From Dromaius novaehollandiae (taxonomy: Eukaryota; Chordata; Aves; Casuariiformes; Dromaiidae): a stretch of DNA of 64,000 nucleotides. Each line of letters begins with the position of its first letter. Within the stretch, counting starts at the first letter, position 1. Both the position numbers and the translations under genes were made by a program. The notes under the pieces were generated by a model. That model was not told where the DNA came from. It saw only the letters and a program-made list of their open reading frames with translations, and did not search any database. Location of the stretch: positions 61,542,941 through 61,606,940 of the forward strand of contig NC_088130.1 in NCBI RefSeq assembly GCF_036370855.1, written 5' to 3'. Of the stretch, positions 51,601 to 63,367 are shown piece by piece.

Positions 51601-54600
51601 AACAATTAAGACAGCACGAGTAAGAAATCCCAGAGGTGGAAGACAAAAATGCCTGGTAGTTCTGAAATCAGTGCAGATCCCTCTGACATTTCAAACTTGA
51701 TGAGGCAGCCAAGGCATAGCTTTGCCTCCTCCAACAATCAGAAGTTTACCCAGATTCTCTCCTGGTATACTGTTTCTGAGAATTATTTGTGAAGCCTGCA
51801 TAGCAGAAGTCTCCCCCAGCAAGCCTACATACCCTGGCCCTGACTTGATGGCTCTCTCCAACACTAGGAATGTCCCCCTCCTCCCCCAGGTTAAGTTACA
51901 CAACCCCAGCTTTATTTTTTGCTCTTGCAGAATTGCTACAGCTGCCTCACGAACAAAGTCTGTGCAGAGGAGTTTGACTTGTCAGTACATCAGGATCTGT
52001 GCTGAGGATCTTCAGGAAGCCACTCAATATTTAACCAGGAATAAGCAGAAATTTTTATTCTAAAAATTGCTTTGCTTTCTATGCTTAAGCATCCAGAAAG
52101 CTATTTACATGACAATTTCCTCAACTATTCCAAATTCAAATAATGTGCTTGTAAACATACAAGTTGAATTTGTTTTGGAAGAAAGCTCTCTCATGTGCTA
52201 TTTATAAAAAGCAAAAAGCTTTCTACCTACAGATTAAGTCAAGTATGTGATTATGAGAATATGCCCATTTTATTAAAGAATGTTAAATTTATCTAGGATC
52301 ATGCACACGAACCCATTACAGACAGGAGACTTTCAGTCCACATCTTATTCACTAAATTACACTGCCTCCTATTGTTGTCAAAGTTTATTTTTGGCCCTAC
52401 TTTAGATTTAATCAAAGCTGAAAAAACCCCTAACAGCCACAACAAAAAACATACTTCGTTTCTCTCCCAACCCTGGCTGGGTGTCCTTCAGATGAGTACC
52501 TCTTACAATTGTCAACAGAGCTAAAACAATGCTTTGCATTGGCCCTTTTCATGCTGCCTGTGTAGTAAGGGCAGACTATTCTCGACGAGTGCCATGCTTC
52601 ACCCACACAAAGGGCCTAACAGATGATGAATTCTGGATTGTGCATCCCTTTCACCCAGTCCAACACCGGACTGTAACTATTCACAGTCGGAGTAAGGGCG
52701 ACACAGCAATATTTAATAGCTTTACCAAACAAAGCTCAACAAAACAGGTACTGAAGAAAGCTTGCTAGCTGTTTAGGTAGCAGAAGACAAAGGTTAGTTG
52801 ACCATAACAGCATCCAGTAACAGACAAATTTACCAGCTTCTTCCTGGAAGGAAGCAGTTAATTTGCCATAACCCTTTTAGTCCATATGGACATAGTCCAG
52901 CGGTTAATCTGCAAATTAAGGACTAAATTCATCACGCCAATCAATCATTAGTAGTCAGCTTTAGGTTCAGCCTAATTTTTCTTATACTCAGTTTTACTGC
53001 ATTACTACAGCTGCACAACCAATGTGTCATATAAAAGTAGTCCAACAAGACTAGAGTCCCTTCTAAGGACAGAGATTCTCCGGCCCATTGCCATCACTAT
53101 ACTCTTCTGCCATGAAATACATTCTTCAACTCTACCATCATAGGTTGTTTTTCTTGGCGGGGGCTGGGGGGAAGCAGAGGATGTTTTAAAGGGATTTAAA
53201 ATAGAGTTTAGACTACAGCGATGCAAGGTCATTTATACAGAGCCTGTTCCAGGGAAAAAAAAAAGTGCATCTTTTCTCCTTTCTAGAGTACAGAAGCCAC
53301 TATTCTACACTTACATAAACATGAGAAGGGAAGAAAAAACCTTATTTATACCCCCAGCTATGAATTAATGCTGAACAAAACAGCTAGGCAATCGTGACAA
53401 ATTTATGCATGCACGAGTTAATGATACAATGCAACTGATGTAGCTTCCAACAGCTGAAGTGCTTCTGTCCAGTAACCTCCATCCAGAGCTTTGGTAGATC
53501 TGCTGAAGCAGAGCTCATAGGTTCTACTTAAGGCCACCAGCAAGTTTGCTTTTATTTTAATATTAGAAACTAGCCACCTTAGAAGTCTTGATTAGGAGTA
53601 CACGGATCAAAAAATACTTCACTGTTCTCTTGGAAATAGGTGAAAGCCACCCACATTCTCAGCAAGGCTGAGTGCTACAGAGGAAAAGATGAAACAGAAC
53701 AAGGCTGAGACACCAGGAGTCAGACCAGAAGCTCTAATTAGGTCACACTCAGTAGCCTCATGTCAACTTTCAATCATGCCCTAAAGTGCAGTCAGCCCAG
53801 TACAGGAAGAGATGGAAGAAGAAGTCACACCTGAGACAGGCTTGGAAACCCAGAAGATCCAAGGACAGATTAAAAGGCCTGGCAGAATCATAGCATTTTG
53901 CACCCAAGCATACCTAGACCCCCCTCCATGCCCCTGCCATTGCACAAATCTGACATATTAACATTGCTGACCCCATGGTATGTACCATTACCTATTTAGA
54001 CTGCAGGGGAGAGTTTGGGGATTGTGCAAGTGCCAGAAGATGGCTAAATAAATCACTATGTGATGTTTCAGCACATTCCCATCAGGTCCAGGAATACATA
54101 ATGTCCTGCTTCAGGATGGCTGCTCACAACCCTAACTCCAACCTGCCCTGATCCACCACCTTAAAAACATGCCTACAACCTGCTGCTTTCGTTGACTGCC
54201 AGTGTGTTACTTAGTTGTCCCTTGCAGGCCAAACATAGTCCCTGGTTGAAGGGCCCAGGCATGTCAGAGGAATGAACCAAAACGAACATCCACATAACCA
54301 GTAGGCACAGAATAAGCATACAACTTGAACAAATCATCATTAACTTTCATCCAAGTTGAACGTTAAGTGGGCTACTTCTAATTAGTGAAATCTGAGTATC
54401 ATCTACAACAGCACTAGAAGCCAGACATATTCCTGAAGGTCCAGAAGAAAGTGGCTAAGACCAGCAATCTTTTGATCTCATCCCTCCTTCGTATCTTTAG
54501 CCAATACAACTATTCTCTCTTTCCAAGTGGAGAATAGTCATAGATGTGGGTTCTCAAAACAGTTTGAATTCTGCTATTTTTGCCACTTACAGTGAAGCTC

Positions 54601-57600
54601 CAGAGTGACAGTCCAAATGACCCTGCCTAGACTGGCATTTAGCTCCTGAAAAGTCTGCCTATAATCCTCTGAGGGTGAAAACAAGCCTCAGTATAAGTAA
54701 GTTTCCAAAAACTATCAAGCCTGTTTCAAAAGTGTAAAAGTGCAAACACTCACAGCCTCATTTAAGTCTATCCTACCTAATCAGCTGCCCATGGTAGTGC
54801 TGCTATTGCCATATTTCAGGTCAAAGACAGCCAAGCTTCTTCCACATAAATTAGAGACTGCCAGCAGCAAGGAGGAAAAAAGAAAAAAAAGAAAAATTGG
54901 TTAAGTTTCAGAGAAAGAAAGTGTATTAGTCAAATTTTGAAGCACACAAGCCTTCAGGTTTCTGGCACAAATTGAGAAATGGAAATCATTTCATATGTTG
55001 GACTCAAAACTTTAATATTTGTATGCTCAAATGGAGATCATACAGCAATATAAGATGCCTAAATTCTTGTACAAAAGACTAATGAACTCTTAAATGAAGT
55101 GACAACAGGTCCTCTATACAAAATTGTTTGAATGGGATTGTGGTTGTCTCAAGAAATAGCTATTTGACACTTGAGAATTACACAAGAGAAGAAACATTTC
55201 TATCATTCACTGAATTCTGAACACTTGGTGCTCGACAAGAGTTGAGCCTCAATGCCTTTTTTACTTTGCATTTTGAATACCTTATGGCCACAACACACTT
55301 TGCTGCCAAAACGTCTTAAGAAAGTCAAGTTAGTGATACAACTCAAGTGGCAATATCATGAAAGAGACACATGCCTTTCTCTTTCCACGTTAACCAAGAA
55401 GTGTCATGATCCTTCATCTGAAAGATTTGGGTATAGGCACTTTGTTACTACGTGAATGACAAATTAGAACGAATTTAGGTAATACCTACAGAACAGTTAA
55501 AAGGTACAAAACAGATGTTATCCTCTCAAGTTATATTGTTTAATGCACTACTGAAAGGCATTCAGCTACTAAGTGTGGGTACAGTTACTGTTCTGCAAGA
55601 TAAATAACTAGGAGCACCGAGACAAAATTCAGTCTCCTACACATTGTAAGCAGCCTATTTTTTGATAAAGGTGAGTGTTTTTAAAGACACGTTACTCCAG
55701 CCAAGATAAACTACACTGGTATGCAAGTGTTTGCTAAAATCCATGAATTAAAGGCTTATACTAGCAGACTTTATGCAAGATTAAGTTCATCTTCACGGAA
55801 TGTATTACCAGTTGTACCTACTCCACTGCATTGCTTTTGTTTTGACAAGGCCAAGCTGCAAGAGATGATCTTATTTCAGCCTTTGCTCAGTTCTGACAGT
55901 GAAAAGCTGCTAGTTGTAGAGAAGTCTAAGGATTGTTTTGTATTATTACATCTAATTTTAAAGCTAGACATTTTGTACAATGGACAAACCTCCATCACAC
56001 AGGAACTGACGTAAGTGGCACAACTGGTTAAACACTGGTCTTTACAGTATTCCAGCAAAAACTTTGCATCTTAAGCTTTCCAAATATTTTGCTAAAAGGA
56101 ACATGAAACTCCTAAGTTTTAAACCCTTCAACCAGGACACACAGCTTGGAGAAGAGTCACCTGGCTATCACAAGTATGTCCCTACTGCTACAATCTTAAG
56201 TTTTGTTTCCCCATAGTAAAAGCCCTTTACTTTAAGTTCTAAATAACTTGCATAATTTTAAGAGAACAAAATAGGCAGATAGAAATATCAAAAACTAACA
56301 CAGAGCAAGACTTCTCTGTTAATGACAAATACAATGGGATATCTGAAAGTGTTATCCACTTAAGACAGCCTCTGTTCATTCTCCTTGTTCTCTGTGCAGT
56401 ACCCTCAATTTAAAGAAAAAAGCCTCAGGGGAGATTTCTTTAAATCAAAGATTCCAAAATATCCTGTGTGGCCCAATTGAGTAGCTTTACTATTTTTCCT
56501 CTCAATTGCTGGCCACTTTGGGCAAATGCTTATTCATTTTAATTATTTCAGAAAGTGTGGAGACAGGCTATCAATTTACTCTGTTATAGGCTAATCTTGG
56601 CTGCTGGTACTTTAGGGGAAGGTACAGAATGCCAGAGTTAAATCATTGTTAACCTGGTCTGGTAAGAGGAGTCATTCTCAATAAGTAGCTACTATAAAAG
56701 CTTAGTAAGATTAATTGCAGCTCCTCTAACTCATATTGCTGAATAACACGTTAACATTTTTAAAGCGAAATACTGGAATGCTGGAAATACCACACCGATT
56801 TTGCACACGTGCATGCGAGTGTGCACCTGCCTGCAGCCATACACAGCCCAAAGTTACAAGAGGTCTCGCTAGATTGTAACATTCGCATAACCTCTACTCC
56901 ATTCACACTGCAGTCCACTTACAACTCTGTTACATTCCAGTTCAGTGCAAGTTCCCCCACTGTTTAGTCCATATTATTCATTATCAGATGGTAGTAATTC
57001 ATACCTGACCATAAGATAAACAACATAACCTGCTTGTAGAAACTTAATTCTGATTTTTTTGATGACACAGAGTTGGGGGGAGGGGGGATTTTCTACCTTC
57101 AGGATGTAAAATGTGAATCATGTAGCGGACTTAAGGTGCTATTAAAGAAACAAAATACCCAGTGTGAAAATGTTGCTACATGAAACAGCGCTACATTTGA
57201 AGCGGGTCTGAGCTTTCATGAAAAGCTACAGATGTGTCCAGCAGTCAAACACCAGCATAATGTCATTGGAATACTGGGGCTCTTAACTTACCAAAGGAAT
57301 AAAATGAAAAATAAAACAAAAACTCCACCCTTCCAACACTACAGAGTAAAAAGTTTCCACTAATCCCCAGAACACTGACCAATTCTAAAATACCATCTAC
57401 ATGCTTTCAGTTAGCATCACTTGAACAGACTGACAAGAACTTTCAAGAGGCCACAAAATTACCTGCACAGTTATCCAAGAGAAAAATACAAACAAAACAA
57501 AAAACAAATAACACAAAAAACCCCAAGACACCCTGTATCTCATATTTTATCTCATCCAAGGATCATCTGGTGCAAACTCATGGAAATAAAGCCAAACAAT

Positions 57601-60600
57601 GGAAAAATCATGCAAGCCAACACTGTTCAATCTTTCCAAATGGAAAGGTTTTCCTTTTTTTTATTCTAATGACAGAAGTGGGACAGAAGTGCTACAGCTC
57701 TTTCCTTTTCATACAACAGCACCTACTGCCTGGAAATACAAGCTCATGTGTAGTATAAGACCTGGAAAATCAGCATCTGTCTTCATGGCACACACAGTAT
57801 CCCTACCTGGATAAGAGGAGTCCTAGAAAAAGAACTAGGAGCTGGCTACCATCATCACCTTGCCCATTTCTTCCCAAGAAAAGGCTGCCATCCAGAACAA
57901 GCGTCAGGCTGGATGAGTTGTCTGCAGGGTTCTGCGTGGCCCACAAATGTAAGCATCCAAAATTTATATGCAAGAGCAAAGTGAAAGTCAACCAGGTGCT
58001 CCTTGGGTTTGAGAGTTACAAGCCATAACTATGCTTAATACCAGAGAACCAACATCAGAAAAATTTTCTTCCCTCCCTGACTGCAGATGGCTTAGCTGTT
58101 CTTTCACTTCGGAGATAGTCTGCTCTCAATGGGAACTCTTCAGACCCTGAAGTGAGCAATTCCAGACTATTAACATGCAGTTCTGTGTCCCTTTGTCGCA
58201 TCAAACCTCTGCATATTAGTATCAGTGATACCTAATTTTCAATTTTTGTTGCCTTTAAGTACACTCAGGGAGAAATTCTGTAGGCTCTTACAAGTCAGAC
58301 GCTTGTAGACTTAATCTTTTGTGAAGTGTACAACACAATTTTTCCTTGGCATTAAGTAATATTTTGTGAAGTTAGATATTCTACCAGTTACATAATCCTA
58401 AGTGTCTAAGAATTTTCTATTTGCTTAATTTTAAGCTTTCTGGGAAGTAGCCTACAATTCCAAACTTTTAAACATGGTGCTCATTCCTGACATCAGTTAA
58501 CCATCAGAAAGTTTTACACCAATTTCCTGCTTTGAAAAAAGTATTTCCATATATTGCCAATTGCTCCAAATTCAAAACAAATCACTTGGAAGAACCTAAG
58601 ATCCAGCAGCGCAGAATTCTAAACAGCACATGAGTTAACGAGTTACAAAAAGCAAGGAAAACAATGCCTATGACAAGTATTTAGTCCCCAAATTACTCAA
58701 GACAGCCAAGCATAATGCTTGTTTTTCCCCTCCAACTTATGTATCAAGACTTGTTCCTTCAAGGAGGAAAAGCACCTAATGAAATAAATTGCCTTAAGAA
58801 AAGAACTATCAAATAGCAACTCTAACAATACAGTTAATTTTGCTTGTTTCCTTTCATGTTAGGTGTACTCATTTTCATCTACCCAACCTAAATCACCTCT
58901 GAGGGAGCTTTTAATATTGACTCTTTGCTCTACATTAAACATGTTTCTTGACACAGCATACTTGGTCAAACTGTACTTCTGGGCAGTGCTATGTGATTAA
59001 CAATGAAGTTTCTATTTGTATAATTTTTCACTTGTGCCTTTCCTGAAAGGTGTGCTCCCCAGCATAAAGAGAATACTATTCAACTATGAAATGAGAAGAA
59101 TTTCCTTTTTCAAACAATCAAAAGCCATGATGCTAAGATGCAATTGCAACAAATACACAAAGCTGGGTAAGCCATCAACAAGCACAGTAATTCTGCGAGT
59201 ACCTTGAGACCATCACTTGATTAAGGCACTGGGCAGAGGTTTAATCAGTCTCCAGGCTTTGAAGACCCAAAGATGAAGTTGTTGGACACAGGATTTCAAG
59301 GCAGACTGTCTATAGATCAAAGGTCTACTGAAAGGGTGAAAGCTTCAGCATACTTTACCCTTGACCACTCCAGTCTCTCACTATCAGCACCCATCAACAG
59401 ACTATAGCCTAGTAGGCTGTGTTGTGTTGATCCACACAAATATCTGCTGCCAAAGTTGAAGGCAAAAGAGTTCTCCAGCTGCATAGCAAAGAACCTTCTC
59501 AGATGCAGTGAAGATGCCTACAGAGTAAAGGGAGTACAGACAAAATTGTTTACAAGTAGTCCTGCCGACGACAGCAGAATCCAGTTCTCTGTATCTCAGG
59601 CACTATCAGCAAAACCAAGAGAACATATTCCCATAGTTCCCAGAGTAGTTCAGAATTACTATATAGGCCAGAGGAGTCTCATCTGAAGATCTGTTTTTAT
59701 CAGGCCCTGTCATTTCCAGCTGACCAAAGAAAACAGCAACTGGCACCATCTACAACCAGGACAGGAAATACTTTATTATGAGAAAAATCTTCCCTTTCTT
59801 ACTCAAAAGCCTTCAATAACTGAACCAGTCATGAATAAACCTACACCTTAGACACACTGGTTTTCCCCACCTTTCTTCCTTAGGCAAATTCAAAATGAGC
59901 AAAGGAGCAAAAACCAAGTTCCTTTAATACAATCAAATGTACCTGAAGCCCAGCACAGCAAATCGTGGCCAGAACAGGGAGAAACTTTAGTTGTACCGAC
60001 GGACGATTCCCCTGTTGACAGCTACCGAAGGACAGATACTTGCTGTTATCTTCTGACCTACATGAAGGATTTAATACCCCTGACTATGAGATCCTTTTGT
60101 CTTGCCAGCAAGGAATGAGAGGTGACCAGTACATGAAGCAGCTTAACTCCTTCTTTAAGGGTGGCTATCTAAAACTTAAGCAAATGGTTATCCAAAACTT
60201 TATTTCCAGTCCTACTCAAAAATGGGACTTGTGACTATAAAGCCACAAGATAAACCAAAAATTGACAGAGGAGAGGACAGCAATTCAAGAACATCTGGAT
60301 TTGTGATATAACCTTGCAAATGTGCACCTTCAGCTAATTGTGTGTATGGGGGGGGGGGGGGCGCGCTTGTAGTTCAGGAGAGCTCTTGTCCCTCACTGAT
60401 GCCACTCTGCATGAAACATTGCTTCCGAATGATTCTGCCATGCCCATCTAGCTACGAAGTCCTATACTATGAAATACTGCAGCACATCTCAGCATGCTAT
60501 CTCAGTTGATAAAAATCTGGATTTATGTTTAAATACTATTCTTAAAGTTTTAAGAGGTCACTGATTTTACTATAGCCTGCACTAAGGTACTGATAATCTA

Positions 60601-63367
60601 CCATTTAAACATTAAATAGTACAAGTTTTCTGCTTAAATTTATCAAATGATAAAGTTACTAGATTAGCAACTGAAACCAGAATCTGTTGAAATGTTAAAC
60701 CAGCTTTTAACAGCAGCAGCTCCTTTCAAAAAGGTGCAAAGAGAACTCTTTCCTCATTTCAGTTTATTCAGCTAGTTCAGCAATCCATAGAGAAAGGTCA
60801 TATTTCTCCAAGAATAAACAAGGTGCAAAAAGCTGATGTTACCAGCTCTGAAAACTCCATGAACACAAACCAAGAGTTTTATTCCCAACCAATCACTGCT
60901 AACACTTTCTTTATTAAGGTAACTTTAAATGCATGTTTTTCCTCAGAATATTTACATTTAAGTTTAAATAAAAGATTCTGTACCTTCCCTCTTGTTCCTA
61001 CCCTCAAACCACACCTCAAGCAAATGGGCTTATTTCAAACTCTCGATGCCACAAAGCTGAAAAAGTTATAGCCTATATAATAAATTTCTCATCCTACTTA
61101 CCTGATCTCAGGAAAGTAAAGACATGATGAAGATAGACTATTTAAATCAGCAAGTTGAGAAACCTCAAAAAATAAATCAGATGCTGATTTAAACTAAAGT
61201 TGAAAGTGCTGTGAATATATCACAGAAGTAACCTCACAAAATAAAGTTCCAGGTATCAATCTTATCCCTAAATCATTCAATAAACCAAGTCTAACATATC
61301 TAAATGTTTGCCTACAGGCCCACTACAACAACACAAACAAGTCAAAAGCTTCACTCCTCAGGACAACAGCACTCCATCTCCCTAGGGACCAAATTAGGTC
61401 TAAGACTGCTTTTTCAGTGGCTGAGAATTTAGGGTGAATGCCAAAAGCTAAACACTACCAAAACAAACACACCACACATGGATCCTTGTAGAGAAAGAGA
61501 TTAGAGAAAAACTATATACAACAGGCTTCAGCCACACTGCTTGTAGGGAATCACCCAGCTACAGTGGGGATGAAGGCACAAGGAGAGCTTAGAGTCTCCC
61601 ATTCTCAAAATAAATATCACATGGCATTTGTAGAGGCTCCCCAGTGCTAGGTCTTCACCTGTCAGAAGAATTCAGAGGAAAAGCACTGCAGTAAAGGACA
61701 ACATCAAATGGCAAAAAATTATCATAGCCACAATACTGAAATAAGCCAACACTGGCAATCTTGCCAAAAGCTACGCTTGCTGAACATGCATCCTCAGAGT
61801 ATTTTACCCATCTTCTTTAGCTTTCTTCTCAAGATCAATTACAAATGCAGGAACCAGACAGTTCCTAAACAAGACAATAATATTTTGATCCATCCCAATT
61901 TGTTCGAAAATTGATGAGTAATCTAAATACAGGAAGAGTTAGCCAAGCCATTCTGATGTAAAAACGACCCAGTTACAAATCCAAGACTAGAGCTACTTTC
62001 TGAATAAGTAATAATGGAGGTGAATCTAAGAATATACGTATCACACCTACATGAGTAAGCCAGCCAACTCATTACAAAAGGAAAGGCTTGTGCCAAAACC
62101 TTCCCTTCCTTCAAAACAATGAGGCCAAACTGAACGTGACTCAGATCTATTATTCCCTAAGCTACAGGTTATTTTGGTTTTGTGGAATAGAGTGCTTAAA
62201 CCTTGACCCAGAGAGGCCAAGCGGCACTGAAGATGCACGTTAACCAAGCAAATAGATCATCCAAATTCTTTTTTTTTTTCCCCTCCAGTTTGACAGGAGC
62301 CAAAGGGCACTGACTGGCATGAAGCACCAATCACTCCAGGGAAACACAAGTTGGAAGGCAACAATGTTTTTGCCAGAGATCCAGTGAACGTTGCAGGGTT
62401 CAAAGTGGTATGACCAATACAATGTATATCTTCTGCAGGCACCAATGTTTTCATTTGCTCTAAGAGAAGTGGGTTTTTTTCCTCCACCAGCTGTTTTGAG
62501 CATTTCAGTCTTAGTTCCCTTCTGGGAAGGCAGTGCCAGATTTCTTGCTTACTTTGTTTACGAGAGGGGGAAATAACAGCCACAAAAGTTTTTTTGGACT
62601 AACAGGAAGACTGAGGGAGGAATTGAAAGCATTCATCTACCTTCACCAGCTAAGCATTTCTCCAGCCCCTTGACAACTGCCCTTTAAGTCTAGCAAAGGA
62701 GGAAGGCAAAAATAATAATAATAGTAATAAACAGTACTGAAATACTATGAAGTTCTGGGAAGAAGAAGAAGAAGAAAAATCACAGTAGGGAGGGTCTTCA
62801 CCCCGAATTAGCGCCCCGATGCAGAACGCTCCTGAAGGAAAGGCTGGGACACCCCATAATTTGGCATAAAAACACACAGACCACGGCCCAAAGCGCAGCT
62901 TGGGAAGGGAAGGGAAGAGTTGACACCTTCCATAAAATATCACTCCCCTCTTTAAAAAAAAGAAAGGAAAAGCAGGGGGGAACAAGGCTTTGGTGCCGCT
63001 GCCCCCCCGACGCCCGCTCCGGGGCCGGGCCGAGGCGCAGCCTGCCGCGGGCGGCCGGGGGCTGCCTGCGGCCCAGGCCCGCGGCGCACGGGAGGCCTCG
63101 CCTCGATTTATCCCACGTTTTCGGCCACCGCGGACCCCCACCCCCCCCGGCCCCGCGGCCTTCCCGGGCCGGCGGCGGGGGCGGCCCTACCTTGAAGTAT
63201 CCGCCCTCGTAGAGGGTGTTGGGGGGCCCGAAGATCGCCACCTCCCAGTTGTAGAGGTCGGACTCGTCGACCAGCGTGATGCGGAAACCCTCCACCGGCT
63301 CCTCCTGCAGCGACTTCAGCTCCAGCATCAGCGCCTTCTGCGAGCTGCTCATCTGCTGCTGGGCCAT
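12397..63367 (-). CDS. UBE2R2: UBE2R2 (CDC34B/UBC3B), E2 ubiquitin-conjugating enzyme, complete
   Basis: Join, in transcript order: 63367-63191, 24350-24264, 19487-19390, 14229-14095 and 12616-12397. This is 717 bases and 238 residues, the usual UBE2R2 length. The UBC fold covers about residues 8-170. It has HPN at 83-85, the catalytic Cys93 in NGDVCISIL and the CDC34-type acidic insertion at about 98-112 ([15 protein letters not shown]). The tail is highly acidic, with [18 protein letters not shown]. Ser233 sits in DSGNEES at the end; Ser233 is a known CK2 site promoting beta-TrCP binding. The enzyme builds K48-linked chains with SCF and other cullin-RING ligases, in cytosol and nucleus. The tail text ([15 protein letters not shown]) identifies UBE2R2 rather than CDC34. 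The start ATG has a strong Kozak context (G at -3 and +4). Confidence 0.97.
12617..14094 (-). other. UBE2R2: UBE2R2 intron 4, 1.5 kb
   Basis: Bounded by a GTAAGT donor at the exon 4 side and a CCCACAG acceptor at the exon 5 side on the minus strand. No RNA gene or repeat family was recognised. Confidence 0.9.
14095..14229 (-). CDS. UBE2R2: UBE2R2 exon 4
   Basis: 135 bases that complete Arg121 and encode residues 122-165, [20 protein letters not shown] through KDKEYAEII, plus two bases of Arg166. It forms the C-terminal helices of the UBC fold. The acceptor is TTTTCCAG and the donor GTAAGT. Confidence 0.97.
15181..15208. repeat. Tandem duplication, 14 bp x 2
   Basis: GCTGCTGGGACTCA occurs twice head to tail without mismatch. 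Confidence 0.95.
16955..17300 (+). mobile_element. Decayed CR1 LINE fragment
   Basis: The plus strand reads like the 3' part of CR1 ORF2. There is a GCCAACAAAAATGGGCATCC segment, then TACTGTGCTCAGTTCTGG, then a CTTCAAGAACATAGTGAAAC segment, in the order found in CR1 elements. The translation LQYCAQFW corresponds to the conserved LEYCVQFW block near the end of the reverse transcriptase. The frame is broken and the element is 5'-truncated. The 3' limit is approximate and the octamer-repeat end is not visible. It lies antisense to UBE2R2. Confidence 0.72.
17197..17224. repeat. Tandem duplication, 14 bp x 2, inside the CR1 relic
   Basis: ATAGAGAAGGGCAT occurs twice in perfect tandem. CR1 elements normally have one AGAGAAGGGCA at this place, so this is a local duplication after insertion. 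Confidence 0.9.
19390..19487 (-). CDS. UBE2R2: UBE2R2 exon 3 (catalytic Cys exon)
   Basis: Encodes residues 89-120 plus two bases of Arg121. It begins [20 protein letters not shown]. It carries catalytic Cys93 and the acidic loop specific to CDC34-type E2s. The acceptor is TTGCAG and the donor GTAAAA. Confidence 0.97.
19488..24263 (-). other. UBE2R2: UBE2R2 intron 2, 4.8 kb
   Basis: Holds an A15 run at 19778-19792 and a T-rich tract at about 19882-19915. A somewhat GC-richer patch at 20400-20750 resembles nothing known to me. No gene or RNA was recognised. Confidence 0.9.
19882..19915. repeat. T-rich tract with (TTA) units
   Basis: T7, then four TAT/TTA-like units, then T17 at 19899-19915. 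Confidence 0.9.
24264..24350 (-). CDS. UBE2R2: UBE2R2 exon 2
   Basis: Encodes residues 60-88 ([20 protein letters not shown], then KMWHPNIYE), including the HPN motif that helps stabilise the catalytic transition state. Phase 0-0. The acceptor is TTTTTTGCAG and the donor GTAAGG on the minus strand. Confidence 0.97.
27432..27451. repeat. A20 tract
   Basis: Twenty consecutive A on the plus strand, which is T20 in the UBE2R2 transcript sense. The upstream sequence shows no retrogene body. Confidence 0.95.
27693..27704. repeat. C12 tract
   Basis: Twelve consecutive C on the plus strand. Confidence 0.93.
28967..28988. repeat. A22 tract
   Basis: Twenty-two consecutive A on the plus strand, with no recognisable retroposed body before it. 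Confidence 0.95.
30048..30073. repeat. A26 tract
   Basis: Twenty-six consecutive A on the plus strand, with no recognisable retroposed body before it. Confidence 0.95.
32052..32082. repeat. Tandem duplication, period 17
   Basis: TGGCTTTGCTGGAG is repeated with a CAG spacer. Confidence 0.9.
33692..33735. repeat. T-rich tract interrupted by G
   Basis: T9, then T-runs separated by single G, ending in T14. It is A-rich in the UBE2R2 sense. Confidence 0.93.
43257..43293. repeat. Direct repeat, 14 bp, period 23
   Basis: CTTGCCCTTAAGTT occurs at 43257-43270 and again at 43280-43293. Confidence 0.9.
43579..43607. repeat. T20-G9 tract
   Basis: Twenty T are directly followed by nine G on the plus strand. 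On the opposite strand this is C9 followed by A20. Confidence 0.94.
47232..47275. repeat. Imperfect tandem duplication, 22 bp x 2
   Basis: Two adjacent 22-base units beginning GATCATCA and sharing TGAAACACC differ at three positions. Confidence 0.9.
47742..47766. repeat. Direct repeat, 11 bp, period 14
   Basis: TATCAAGCTCC occurs at 47742-47752 and 47756-47766. Confidence 0.88.
48588..48632. repeat. A30 tract followed by a short AC run
   Basis: A30 at 48588-48617 is followed by TTTAT and then about five AC units. It is the longest homopolymer in the window. Confidence 0.95.
60348..60361. repeat. G14 tract
   Basis: Fourteen consecutive G on the plus strand, preceded by TGTGTGTAT and followed by CGCGC. 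Confidence 0.94.
62759..62777. repeat. GAA triplet tract
   Basis: About five GAA units just inside the AT-rich edge of intron 1. An AAT-like tract lies nearby at 62709-62730. Confidence 0.85.
63191..63367 (-). CDS. UBE2R2: UBE2R2 exon 1, coding part
   Basis: Encodes residues 1-59, from [20 protein letters not shown] to LYEGGYFK: the N-terminal helix and first beta strands of the UBC fold. The donor GTAGGG follows in phase 0. No upstream ATG was seen in the adjacent 5' GC-rich sequence. Confidence 0.96.

Larger units (their letters stand above)
24351..63190 (-). other. UBE2R2: UBE2R2 intron 1, 38.8 kb
   Basis: The intron makes up 61% of the window. It is AT-rich except for its first roughly 200 bases, which lie in the CpG island. 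I recognised no intact or clearly decayed transposon, no processed pseudogene, no tRNA or snRNA and no coding exon. It does contain several long homopolymer tracts, short tandem duplications, and two patches (41346-41717 and 51650-51905) that are open over unusual lengths. Conserved regulatory elements would not be visible without comparison to other species. Confidence 0.85.

Noticed and set aside
53871..53960. CR1-like end fragment (GAATCATAG, CCCCCTCCATGCCCCTGCC)
   Set aside because: Only short disconnected words match, and no octamer repeat or longer CR1 text is present.
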